Below are positions 1 through 6,539 of a stretch of 14,953 nucleotides of DNA, one piece after another. The stretch covers positions 1-14,953 of the forward strand of contig JACPGN010000143.1 in the NCBI GenBank assembly GCA_016182435.1. Reading direction: 5' to 3'. The first letter of the stretch is position 1. Each line of letters begins with the position of its first letter. Position numbers and translations under genes: made by a program. The notes under the pieces are model-generated. The model searched no databases and was not told where the DNA came from. It was given only the letters and a program-made list of their open reading frames with translations. The DNA comes from Lentisphaerota bacterium (GTDB lineage: Bacteria; Verrucomicrobiota; Kiritimatiellia; JAAZAB01).

Positions 1-1
1 C

Positions 2-988
2 CTGCTCAATGAACCAACCTGGCAACAGGAAATAGTCGCCACTACTAACGCGCCGGCGCCCTTGCCATACACCGGCACGCGCGTCTTCTTCCGCTACGAC
101 AGCCGCGCCTTGTATGTGGGACTTAAGCGGCCGCCGATGGGCAAAATAGTGCAAATAGTCAGGTTTGGCGCATTCTCGCGGGAGCAGCGCCCCTGGCTGA
201 CCGGCCGGAGCCAGCCGGATCAAGTATCACGCAGCGATAACTGGTGGCGCTTGATTGTCAGTCCCGCCTACGCCGAGGCTTCGGCGGGCAGGGATAGCCG
301 GACCATCGGCCTGACGTCTTCAAGCGCTGGTCCGAATGCGCCGCCGGCCTTGTATTTCACCGTGGCGGCGGACGGCACGCGCGCGGAGGGATTGGGAGAC
401 CCCGCCATGCGGGGCGCAGGCGTGACTACCAACGGTCTGGATTTCTCCTGGAATGCGCCCTGGGAAAGCGCCGGCGTTGCCGATACCAACGGCTGGACGC
501 TGGAAATGGCGATCCCCTGGGCCACGCTGGAAAAAGCCGGACTTAAGAAGGAGCAACTGGCCGTCAATTTCCTGATGAATGATCCCGGTCTGGGCACGGA
601 GGCGCTGACCTATCTGGGGATGGGCGGGTATGACAACTGCTCGAACTTTACCCCGTTAGGGTTAGGCGCGCCGGTTCCGGTAGCGCCCCGCGCGTTCACC
701 GTGCGCCTGCATTTTGCCGAGCCGGACGCAAATGCCCAGCCGGGAGAGCGGGTGTTTGACGTGAAACTCCAGGGTCAAACCGTATTAAAGAGTTTCGATA
801 TCGTTAAAGCCTCCGGCGCGCCGCGCACGGCGCTGATCAAGGAGTTTAAAGGCATAAAGGCCGCCGGCGAACTGGCGCTTGAGTTTGTGCCCTTAGCCAC
901 TCGGCTCACTCCGGCGAACGTTCCCGTCATCAACGCTATGGAACTGTGGGAGGAAGGGCAGAGTGTCGCCGGCGCTGCCGATAAATAG
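2..988 (+). CDS. Carbohydrate-binding protein, CBM9-like plus malectin-like domain (5' truncated by window edge)
   Basis: The reading frame is open from base 2 of the window, so the gene begins upstream; the TTG at 62 is only an internal codon, because the frame before it already reads like the domain start (LLNEPTWQQ). The first part resembles a family-9-like carbohydrate-binding domain: an entry strand ending in YDSRALYVGLK, later the typical NGWTLEMAIPWATL strand-helix and LAVNFLMND. From about base 680 a second domain reads FTVRLHFAEPDA, GERVFDVKLQG, and ends PVINAMELWEEG, the pattern of malectin-like sugar-binding domains. It is probably the end of an exported or surface protein acting on polysaccharides; the catalytic part, if any, lies outside the window. 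A palindromic repeat at 263-288 is read in frame and replaces the expected strand sequence in the CBM9-like part. Family calls come from pattern memory. The stop is TAG at 986-988. Confidence 0.72.
   Translation: MLNEPTWQQEIVATTNAPAPLPYTGTRVFFRYDSRALYVGLKRPPMGKIVQIVRFGAFSREQRPWLTGRSQPDQVSRSDNWWRLIVSPAYAEASAGRDSRTIGLTSSSAGPNAPPALYFTVAADGTRAEGLGDPAMRGAGVTTNGLDFSWNAPWESAGVADTNGWTLEMAIPWATLEKAGLKKEQLAVNFLMNDPGLGTEALTYLGMGGYDNCSNFTPLGLGAPVPVAPRAFTVRLHFAEPDANAQPGERVFDVKLQGQTVLKSFDIVKASGAPRTALIKEFKGIKAAGELALEFVPLATRLTPANVPVINAMELWEEGQSVAGAADK
263..288. repeat. Palindromic repeat read in frame inside the CBM9-like gene
   Basis: The sequence has nested inverted arms: CCCGCC at 263-268 pairs with GGCGGG at 283-288, and CGCCGA at 271-276 with TCGGCG at 281-286. 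It is translated as PAYAEASAG within the carbohydrate-binding protein. Short GC-rich palindromes of this sort are known as dispersed elements that tolerate location inside genes. Membership of a named family is not claimed. Confidence 0.6.
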
Positions 989-1007
989 AATGGCGCTGCT
1001 ATTGATC

Positions 1008-1131
1008 CTGGATTCCCGCTTGCGCGGGAATGACAACCTGATGTGGGAATGACATCCTGACGCAGGAATGACAGTTGGATGCGAAAATAACAGCCCGACT
1101 TTCTGTCATTCCCGCGCAAGCGGGAATCCAG
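1008..1131. repeat. Inverted-repeat element, perfect 28-bp termini, with three 19-bp tandem units inside
   Basis: Bases 1008-1035 and 1104-1131 are exact reverse complements over 28 bp. Each arm is itself a hairpin (ATTCCCGC, 4-base loop, GCGGGAAT). Between them, 1026-1044, 1045-1063 and 1064-1082 form three degenerate 19-bp tandem units starting GGGAATGACA, GGGAATGACA and AGGAATGACA. The element fills the spacer between the stop at 988 and the ribosome binding site at 1151. It could work as a bidirectional terminator or RNA-stabilising structure, or be a small non-autonomous mobile element; the sequence alone does not decide. Confidence 0.75.
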
Positions 1132-1150
1132 AATATTATGAAGTATTATT

Positions 1151-1159
1151 AAGGAGGTG
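1151..1159 (+). promoter_or_regulatory. Strong Shine-Dalgarno that fixes the start at 1165
   Basis: AAGGAGGTG lies 5 bases before ATG 1165. It is the best ribosome binding site in the window and argues that translation really begins at 1165, so the repeat at 1245-1340 is translated. Confidence 0.75.
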
Positions 1160-1164
1160 CGCTA

Positions 1165-4100
1165 ATGAAGCTTTTATCAGGAATTGCCGGCGTGATGATT
1201 AATGCGGTACTATACATGGCGATAATAATGTTGCCGTATTGTATGGTAGGGCGCTTTCGCCGAAAGCGCCGCGGACGGTCCCGCCGAGGCGGGATAAACT
1301 CGGCGCTTGCCCCGCGCTGTAGCGGGGAGCCGTCCCTACCAAGGAATTATGCTGCGTTTGTTATGGCGTTCTTTATAACCGTTGGGCCAGCCCTGAGCGC
1401 GGAGCAGAAAGAATCCGAAGCGGTCTCGGCGGGCCTGCCCTTCCGTTTTTACCAGGGCGTTACGGCCTATATCCATAATCCGGACGGCAAACCGTTTGAA
1501 GTGAAGATTGATGTTCGCGACTGGAACTTGATGGAGAACGGGCCGCGCGAAGTTCTGGTGAAGCTCTATGATCCGGATGGCCAGGCGCTCGTCCGCCAAG
1601 TGATCGCCGATGACGGCATTGCCGGGGACGCCTTCCTGCCCGAGACCGGCGGCTGGGACCATGAGCTGTGGTATTATACCCTCTGCTACGGCCGCGGCTC
1701 GGCGCCGATGCTCCGCTGGAGCTCGTTGACTGAGCCGGCGCGCCTGGCGGCGCTGCCCAAACGGACTTTCACCTTCCCGGTCAGCGCCAATAAAAAGGGC
1801 GTCTATCGCGTGTTGTTATGCGGCAGCCGCGATCATGTGGCCACGCTTTCCATCACGCCGGATTTGAAATTGGCGCTGGCCGGCCATCCGCTCTGGCTGC
1901 ATGGGCATGGCGCGATGTTCAAGCGCAGTTATGTCTATGTGCCCAAGGGAACCATCGGGCTGGATGTGGGCTTTGCCGAGTTCGATCAGCCGGTAACACG
2001 CGCCTTTAAGATTACGGCGCCTGATGGAACCGTTTTGTGGGCGGGACAGGCCCAGGGCGGTTTTCAGCGCAGCAAAGTTAAGTTCGATCCGGCCGGCAAA
2101 TATGACGAGCAGCTCCTGAGCGTGGAGGTTGCCGACGGGCGCGGCGATTATATGATGCACCTCCTCTTGAACCGGGACGACGTGCGTCCCTATCGGGGAA
2201 TCGGCGGCGTGCCCGCCTTGTTCGCGTCCGACCCGGCTCTGGCCAAAGCGTTGCAGGGCGGCGCGATTTATCATGACGGCTTGGTCTTCTGGCATGGCTA
2301 CCAGGTGCGGCTCCATGATTGGCTCAATTCCCATCTGAAGCCGGAGGATTATATCGTCAAAGATGCCGCCGGCAATGAGATCAAGCCGAGCGATGGCCCC
2401 AGTTTCGGCTGGGGAACCAAGTCCAAGGTCTATAAGGGCCTTCCGGAAGCGCCGGGATTTGTGCCGCTCAATGGCGGTCATGAGGCGCCGCCGCTGTGCG
2501 ATACGTTGATGCACTCATACCCGGCGCATAAAAACAAAAATGTCCTCAACGTGGCCGTGCGCGACTTGGGCGTGGGCTTCCGCACGATCACCGTGGGCGA
2601 TGTGCCCGTTATTTCCGGCTGGAACGGCAATCTTGGTTATTGCTTTGCGACCTACGGCTTTCATTACTGGCGGCCGGCCTGGCGCATCCTGCAGCAATCG
2701 GATGCGCCGCCGGAGTTGAAGGCCATCATTCGCGAAGCCGTCATCTTGTGCGGCGACCGGCTGGCCTTCGGACGCGGGATAGAGCGCAGCAACGGTAACG
2801 CCCTTTCGCACATTCCCATGGCCTTGCGCTATGCCGCGGAGGCGGCGCAAGATCCAATGCTGACTGAGCTCGCCACCGTCTATTTTAACCGGTTCGTCTC
2901 GGGCGGGTGGGGGCGCAGGGTGGGCATCAGCCGCTCGGGCGATTGTCATGAGCACTTCGGCCATGACCTGCTTTATGGCACCTACATCCTGGCTAATTAC
3001 CGTGCGATCGGCACCGACCTGGGCGACCCCAAGTTCAAAGCGGTCGTTGACCGGATTCAGAACCTATATGGCTATTTTTATTGTCCGGATGTCGTCGCCG
3101 CGCCCTGGGGCTCGCGCACCGCGGGCGGCACGTCAATCGGCGGCGAAAATTATCAGGGAGCGCCCGGGTCCGACTTCACGGTCAGCGTCAATGGCGGCGA
3201 CGAGTGGTTTGCTGCCCGCCGCAAGAACTATTACATCCTGACTTTCCACGGCCGCCTGGCGCCGGAATGGCTGAATAATTATTTCGCCACCCGCATCGGC
3301 TATGGCGGCGGCATCATCTGTCAACTCACGGTTCCGGGCGCGGGGCCGGTCATCGCTTCTTCGAGTTCGGGCAGTTATGGCGCGGGAATGCAGCGCAACA
3401 ACTGGCGGAATTTCCGGATTCATGCGCTCGTCGGCGCGCTGGCTGATGGCCAGCCGCTGGTGGCCGCCGATAGCGAGCATCTGGATACCCGCTTGGGAAG
3501 CAATACCGTGAGCGGTTCCGGCGAAGTGCGCGACCGGCCCATCCACGTGAGCCGCCGTTACACCTTCCAGGAAGACCGGATTGCCGTCGAGGTCCAGTTG
3601 GCCGACACGACCTATCGAACTGCGCTCGACGGTAGGGGGCCTGACTCCACGCTTAATGAGGCCTACGAGATGATCCCGTTTGTTTCCGAAAAAAATGCGC
3701 CAACCCGTGTCCTGGCTCTACCCGCGGGCGACGGCCCGGCCATTGAAGTAAGCGCCGCAACCCAACCCGCCCGCGGCCTGGTGATTGCCCGCAAGGGGTT
3801 CGGCGTTCAGATTGAGTTTGATAAGGTCCGTCCCGTCAAGTTAGGCCAGAACCAGACCGTGCTCATTCAGTTGATTGATGCGCCATCCGCGCCTGGCGAT
3901 GTTCATTTCGCCTACACCCTGGTTCCGTATCTGGGCCAGGGAGCGCCCGAGGCTGTCAAGCCCAAGACCCAACCCATGCCGCGCGTGGCCGCGGTGGCTG
4001 TGCCGGGAGACTTGACCGCTGGCTTGGCCGACGCGCCGGCGCATGAGATCGCGATCGGCGGCAAGCCGGCGGCGATCTTGCGCCTGGCCCGCGCGGGGGA

Positions 4101-4563
4101 TCGTCTGGCGCTAATCGCCGTGGTGACGGACGCCAAGGTCGGCCGCGGCGAGCCGATTTGGAAAGACTCATGCTTGGAGCTGTTTGGATCGCTTCCCGGC
4201 GAGCAACGCATCGGCCAGGTCTTTCTGGCGCCCGCCTTCGCCTCCTCGACTACGCTCGGGGCTACGGCGGGCCAGCCCGCCACGGATAAGGTTAAGGCCG
4301 CGGGCGCGGTTGCCGCCGGCAGAAACATTGTGCCGGCCCCCGATATCCTCGTGGAGTCGCAGACCGCCCCCGGCGGCTACGAGCTGCGCGCGCTGATTCC
4401 GCTGGCGCGCCTGGCCCTGGATCCGGCTAAGTCCACCTGGCTGCTGGAAGCGCAAATCACGACGCATGACGCCAAGGGAGCCGTCCAGCGCGGGACGCGG
4501 TTCGGGAGCGCGCGGGCCTACGAGGCCAATTGGTCTTACGGGGCCTTTGAGGTACAGCCATGA
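1165..4563 (+). CDS. Large exported protein, possible alpha/alpha-toroid polysaccharide-degrading fold with C-terminal CBM9-like domain
   Basis: The protein is 1132 residues and I do not recognise a precise family. The N-terminus has two hydrophobic stretches (residues about 3-28 and 60-73, the second ending ALSA before EQ, a plausible signal peptidase site), separated by a very basic stretch encoded by an inserted repeat. Residues about 80-450 look beta-rich. Residues about 500-720 are helical and hold a polar cluster: N543, H549, then D593, H595, H597, H600 and Y604/Y607 (GDCHEHFGHDLLYGTY). This arrangement recalls the helical barrel of polysaccharide lyases and heparinase-like enzymes, followed by beta-sandwich-like sequence. 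From about residue 941 a CBM9-like domain follows (WKDSCLELFGS, YELRALIPLARL). The inferred role is extracytoplasmic binding or cleavage of a complex glycan. The start is supported by AAGGAGGTG. Its TGA overlaps the ATG of the phosphoesterase, so the two are probably co-translated. Confidence 0.7.
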   Translation: MKLLSGIAGVMINAVLYMAIIMLPYCMVGRFRRKRRGRSRRGGINSALAPRCSGEPSLPRNYAAFVMAFFITVGPALSAEQKESEAVSAGLPFRFYQGVTAYIHNPDGKPFEVKIDVRDWNLMENGPREVLVKLYDPDGQALVRQVIADDGIAGDAFLPETGGWDHELWYYTLCYGRGSAPMLRWSSLTEPARLAALPKRTFTFPVSANKKGVYRVLLCGSRDHVATLSITPDLKLALAGHPLWLHGHGAMFKRSYVYVPKGTIGLDVGFAEFDQPVTRAFKITAPDGTVLWAGQAQGGFQRSKVKFDPAGKYDEQLLSVEVADGRGDYMMHLLLNRDDVRPYRGIGGVPALFASDPALAKALQGGAIYHDGLVFWHGYQVRLHDWLNSHLKPEDYIVKDAAGNEIKPSDGPSFGWGTKSKVYKGLPEAPGFVPLNGGHEAPPLCDTLMHSYPAHKNKNVLNVAVRDLGVGFRTITVGDVPVISGWNGNLGYCFATYGFHYWRPAWRILQQSDAPPELKAIIREAVILCGDRLAFGRGIERSNGNALSHIPMALRYAAEAAQDPMLTELATVYFNRFVSGGWGRRVGISRSGDCHEHFGHDLLYGTYILANYRAIGTDLGDPKFKAVVDRIQNLYGYFYCPDVVAAPWGSRTAGGTSIGGENYQGAPGSDFTVSVNGGDEWFAARRKNYYILTFHGRLAPEWLNNYFATRIGYGGGIICQLTVPGAGPVIASSSSGSYGAGMQRNNWRNFRIHALVGALADGQPLVAADSEHLDTRLGSNTVSGSGEVRDRPIHVSRRYTFQEDRIAVEVQLADTTYRTALDGRGPDSTLNEAYEMIPFVSEKNAPTRVLALPAGDGPAIEVSAATQPARGLVIARKGFGVQIEFDKVRPVKLGQNQTVLIQLIDAPSAPGDVHFAYTLVPYLGQGAPEAVKPKTQPMPRVAAVAVPGDLTAGLADAPAHEIAIGGKPAAILRLARAGDRLALIAVVTDAKVGRGEPIWKDSCLELFGSLPGEQRIGQVFLAPAFASSTTLGATAGQPATDKVKAAGAVAAGRNIVPAPDILVESQTAPGGYELRALIPLARLALDPAKSTWLLEAQITTHDAKGAVQRGTRFGSARAYEANWSYGAFEVQP
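1245..1340. repeat. 96-bp hairpin-rich element inside the signal-peptide region of the 1132-residue protein
   Basis: The ends are GGTAGGG (1245-1251) and its reverse complement CCCTACC (1334-1340). Inside are three hairpins: GCGCTTTCG/CGAAAGCGC around 1251-1269, TCCCGCC/GGCGGGA around 1279-1294, and CCCCGC/GCGGGG around 1310-1327. The span between the termini is exactly 96 bp (32 codons), so the frame is kept. It encodes an Arg/Gly/Ser-rich peptide (RFRRKRRGRSRRGG) quite unlike the flanking hydrophobic sequence. I see no clear target-site duplication. Confidence 0.65.
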
Positions 4564-5414
4564 ATGATTACCGCACGGTTACCCGGCAATTGGATGATGC
4601 GTTCGACCGCCTGATTATTGTCAGCGACTTGCATGCGCACCTTCCGCCGTTAAAGGCCTTTGAAGAGCGTTGTTCGCAACTTAAAGGGCGCAGCCAGGTT
4701 TTGTTCAACGGCGATCTTTTCTTAGGCGGGCCGCATCCGGCGGAGACCGCGCGCTGGGTTATGGCCGCCGCCGGCGAGCTGGCAACGCTGGGCAATCATG
4801 ATGAAGGCATGCTCCAGGGCGCCCAGGGCCTGCCCGCCTGCCCAAGCCCGGCCAGGGAGCTCGGCCAGGGGAACCATCCGCCCTACACGGAAGAGGGCGC
4901 GTTCCTCCGGTTGAGCGAAGAGCAACGTGACTATTTCCGGGCGCTACCGCGCCGCCTGATCCTGCGCTGGCGCGGCAAGAAAATCGTGCTCTGCCACGGT
5001 CATGCCGATCCAGCTACCGGCGAGGAAGTATCATGGCGCTCGCCGCCCGATGAACAGATTGCCAGGTTTTTGGACCCCTCGGCCGACCTTTGCGCGACCG
5101 GTCACACGCACTACGCCTTTGTGCGCCAGGTCAAGCGCATCACCTATGCCAACAGCGGGTCGCTCAGCCTGCCTATTCTGGCGGCCTTGGACAAGACCGG
5201 CCTGCACCCGCAGAGCGGCAAGAAAGAATTAGGAGCGGACGACGACCCACGCAGCAGTTTTCTCGAGGTAACCGAATCAGGCGGCAAGCTGAATGTCGCT
5301 ATTCTGCGGTTCGATTATGATCGCGCTCAAGTCTGGCGCGAGCTGGAAGCGCTTGGTCATCCGCAAGCGAACGTCATTCGGCGCTGGCTCAAGGATGGAA
5401 TCCTCGAAGTATAA
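4560..5414 (+). CDS. Calcineurin-like metallophosphoesterase
   Basis: This 284-residue cytoplasmic-looking protein has all motifs of the calcineurin-like phosphoesterase fold: SDLHAH (D23, H25), FNGDLFLGG (D52), LGNHDE (N79, H80), LCHGH (H146, H148) and ATGHTH (H182, H184). These residues bind two metal ions and catalyse phosphomono- or diester hydrolysis; the substrate cannot be read from the sequence. The GxHxH endings and small size resemble the YfcE/MJ0936-type group. ATG 4560 overlaps the stop of the preceding gene (ATGA), indicating translational coupling with the large exported protein. There is no signal peptide, so it acts in the cytoplasm, perhaps on a product of the same pathway (inference). 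The C-terminal 60 residues after the core carry no motif I recognise. Confidence 0.85.
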   Translation: MNDYRTVTRQLDDAFDRLIIVSDLHAHLPPLKAFEERCSQLKGRSQVLFNGDLFLGGPHPAETARWVMAAAGELATLGNHDEGMLQGAQGLPACPSPARELGQGNHPPYTEEGAFLRLSEEQRDYFRALPRRLILRWRGKKIVLCHGHADPATGEEVSWRSPPDEQIARFLDPSADLCATGHTHYAFVRQVKRITYANSGSLSLPILAALDKTGLHPQSGKKELGADDDPRSSFLEVTESGGKLNVAILRFDYDRAQVWRELEALGHPQANVIRRWLKDGILEV

Positions 5415-5449
5415 AGGCCAACTGCGCCGCGTGTTGGGGAAGATGCGGC

Positions 5450-6190
5450 ATGTTCACCTGGGAAAACACTTGGAAAGAAATTGAGGATGCTAAGGTCAGG
5501 ACTGCGGTTGTGCCGATCGGTTCGACGGAGCAACATGGCACCAATCTGCCATTGAGCACGGATACCTTGATAACCGACGAGATCGCGCGGACCGTTGCCG
5601 CGGAATTGAACGCTTACTTGACCCCGACGATTCCCATCGGCCAGTCCGGCATGTGGCTGGAATTCCCGGGCAGCTTGAGCTTTTCCGAGGATACGCTGAA
5701 GGCGATCATCGCGGACATCGTCGCTTCCCTGGTGAAAACCGGCTTTACCACCATTATCTTCATATCAGTGCATGGCGCCAACGAGGTTGTCTACCGCGGA
5801 TATCCCGAGGAACTGAGCAAGCGTTATCCCGGCGTGCGGATATTCACCGCCGGCTACACTGTATGGGTCCGTGATCATTGGGTGGAAATCTGGCGTCGGG
5901 CGCTTCAGTTTGCCGGGCTACCCGAGATGATCCATGCCGATGAAGCGGAAGGATCGCTGGTTGCTTCCATCCGGCCTGACCTGGTAGGACCGAACCCCAC
6001 CGACTGTCCCATGCCGAGCGAGCGGTATCCCAAGGGTAAAACCATGCGCCAGGCCTATCCATCCGGTTCCATGGGGCGCCCCTCCCGAATCAGCAAGGAA
6101 AAAGGCGCTATCTTTCGCAAGGAACTCCTTCAGCTTATCTTGGAAGATATCCGCAAACAATTCCGCTCAATGCCGCCCGGTGGCGGATAG
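5450..6190 (+). CDS. Creatininase-family amidohydrolase
   Basis: The protein is 246 residues, the usual length for the creatininase/MftE family. The metal-binding and catalytic positions are present: E27 and H29 in GSTEQHG, D38 in LSTDT, H108 in SVHGAN (family usually HGGN) and H162/E167 in HADEAEGS (family usually HAGExETS). The family hydrolyses cyclic or linear amides such as creatinine, and includes FAPy deaminases and the mycofactocin peptidase MftE; the substrate here is unknown. Start ATG 5450 is preceded by GGGGAAG at a suitable distance. It lies 35 bp after the phosphoesterase on the same strand and is the likely last gene of that operon. Confidence 0.85.
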   Translation: MFTWENTWKEIEDAKVRTAVVPIGSTEQHGTNLPLSTDTLITDEIARTVAAELNAYLTPTIPIGQSGMWLEFPGSLSFSEDTLKAIIADIVASLVKTGFTTIIFISVHGANEVVYRGYPEELSKRYPGVRIFTAGYTVWVRDHWVEIWRRALQFAGLPEMIHADEAEGSLVASIRPDLVGPNPTDCPMPSERYPKGKTMRQAYPSGSMGRPSRISKEKGAIFRKELLQLILEDIRKQFRSMPPGGG

Positions 6191-6539
6191 ATAGCGGCCG
6201 CAAGCTACTGCGCCCGACCGCGGTGGGTCCAGGTGGGTCCAGGGTCAAAGCAAAATTTAACATTTAACGGCTTCAGGTTGGACGAAACTCCGCGAGGCGG
6301 GTCAGGGGGTTCAATGATATGTGGTGGCATGTCGTAAAATATGCCGCTTCCCATGCCTCAACGCAGACCTTATCCTTTGGTTTGACCCCGATGCTTCTCA
6401 CCCCGCTGAGACGGCTGATCTGCGGCAGAAATACGGACCGGCATCCTATGCACAAATTACAACTGAATCCCGTTGAGTGTAAGTTCTGCATGTGGCAAGC
6501 TGATGTTAAATGCGCACGAAAGAAAGCCAATGATCCTAC
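6191..6539. other. 349-bp spacer at left edge of the restriction-modification island
   Basis: No convincing gene is visible. It holds a 10-bp unit GGTGGGTCCA repeated twice in tandem (6222-6231, 6232-6241), then an A/T-rich patch (about 6246-6267), and GGGTCAAAG (6242-6250) whose near-inverse TTTGACCCC occurs at 6381-6389. A 74-codon frame at 6319-6543 ends overlapping the nuclease start (ATGA) but resembles nothing I know. The composition shifts here from the GC-rich left flank to the less GC-rich island, so this is the likely left junction. Confidence 0.4.

Noticed and set aside
62..64. TTG as start of the CBM9-like gene
   Set aside because: The frame is open upstream to the window edge and already encodes domain-like sequence, so the gene is cut by the window rather than starting here.
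1026..1082. Three 19-bp units as a CRISPR array
   Set aside because: The units are directly adjacent, degenerate and have no spacers; no cas genes are present.
775..1119. Minus-strand frame of 114 codons across the spacer after 988
   Set aside because: It is made of the inverted-repeat element plus the reverse of the malectin-like coding region; there is no ribosome binding site and no family pattern.
1816..3546. Several long minus-strand frames opposite the 1132-residue protein
   Set aside because: They mirror a GC-rich coding strand, lack ribosome binding sites and show no domain patterns.
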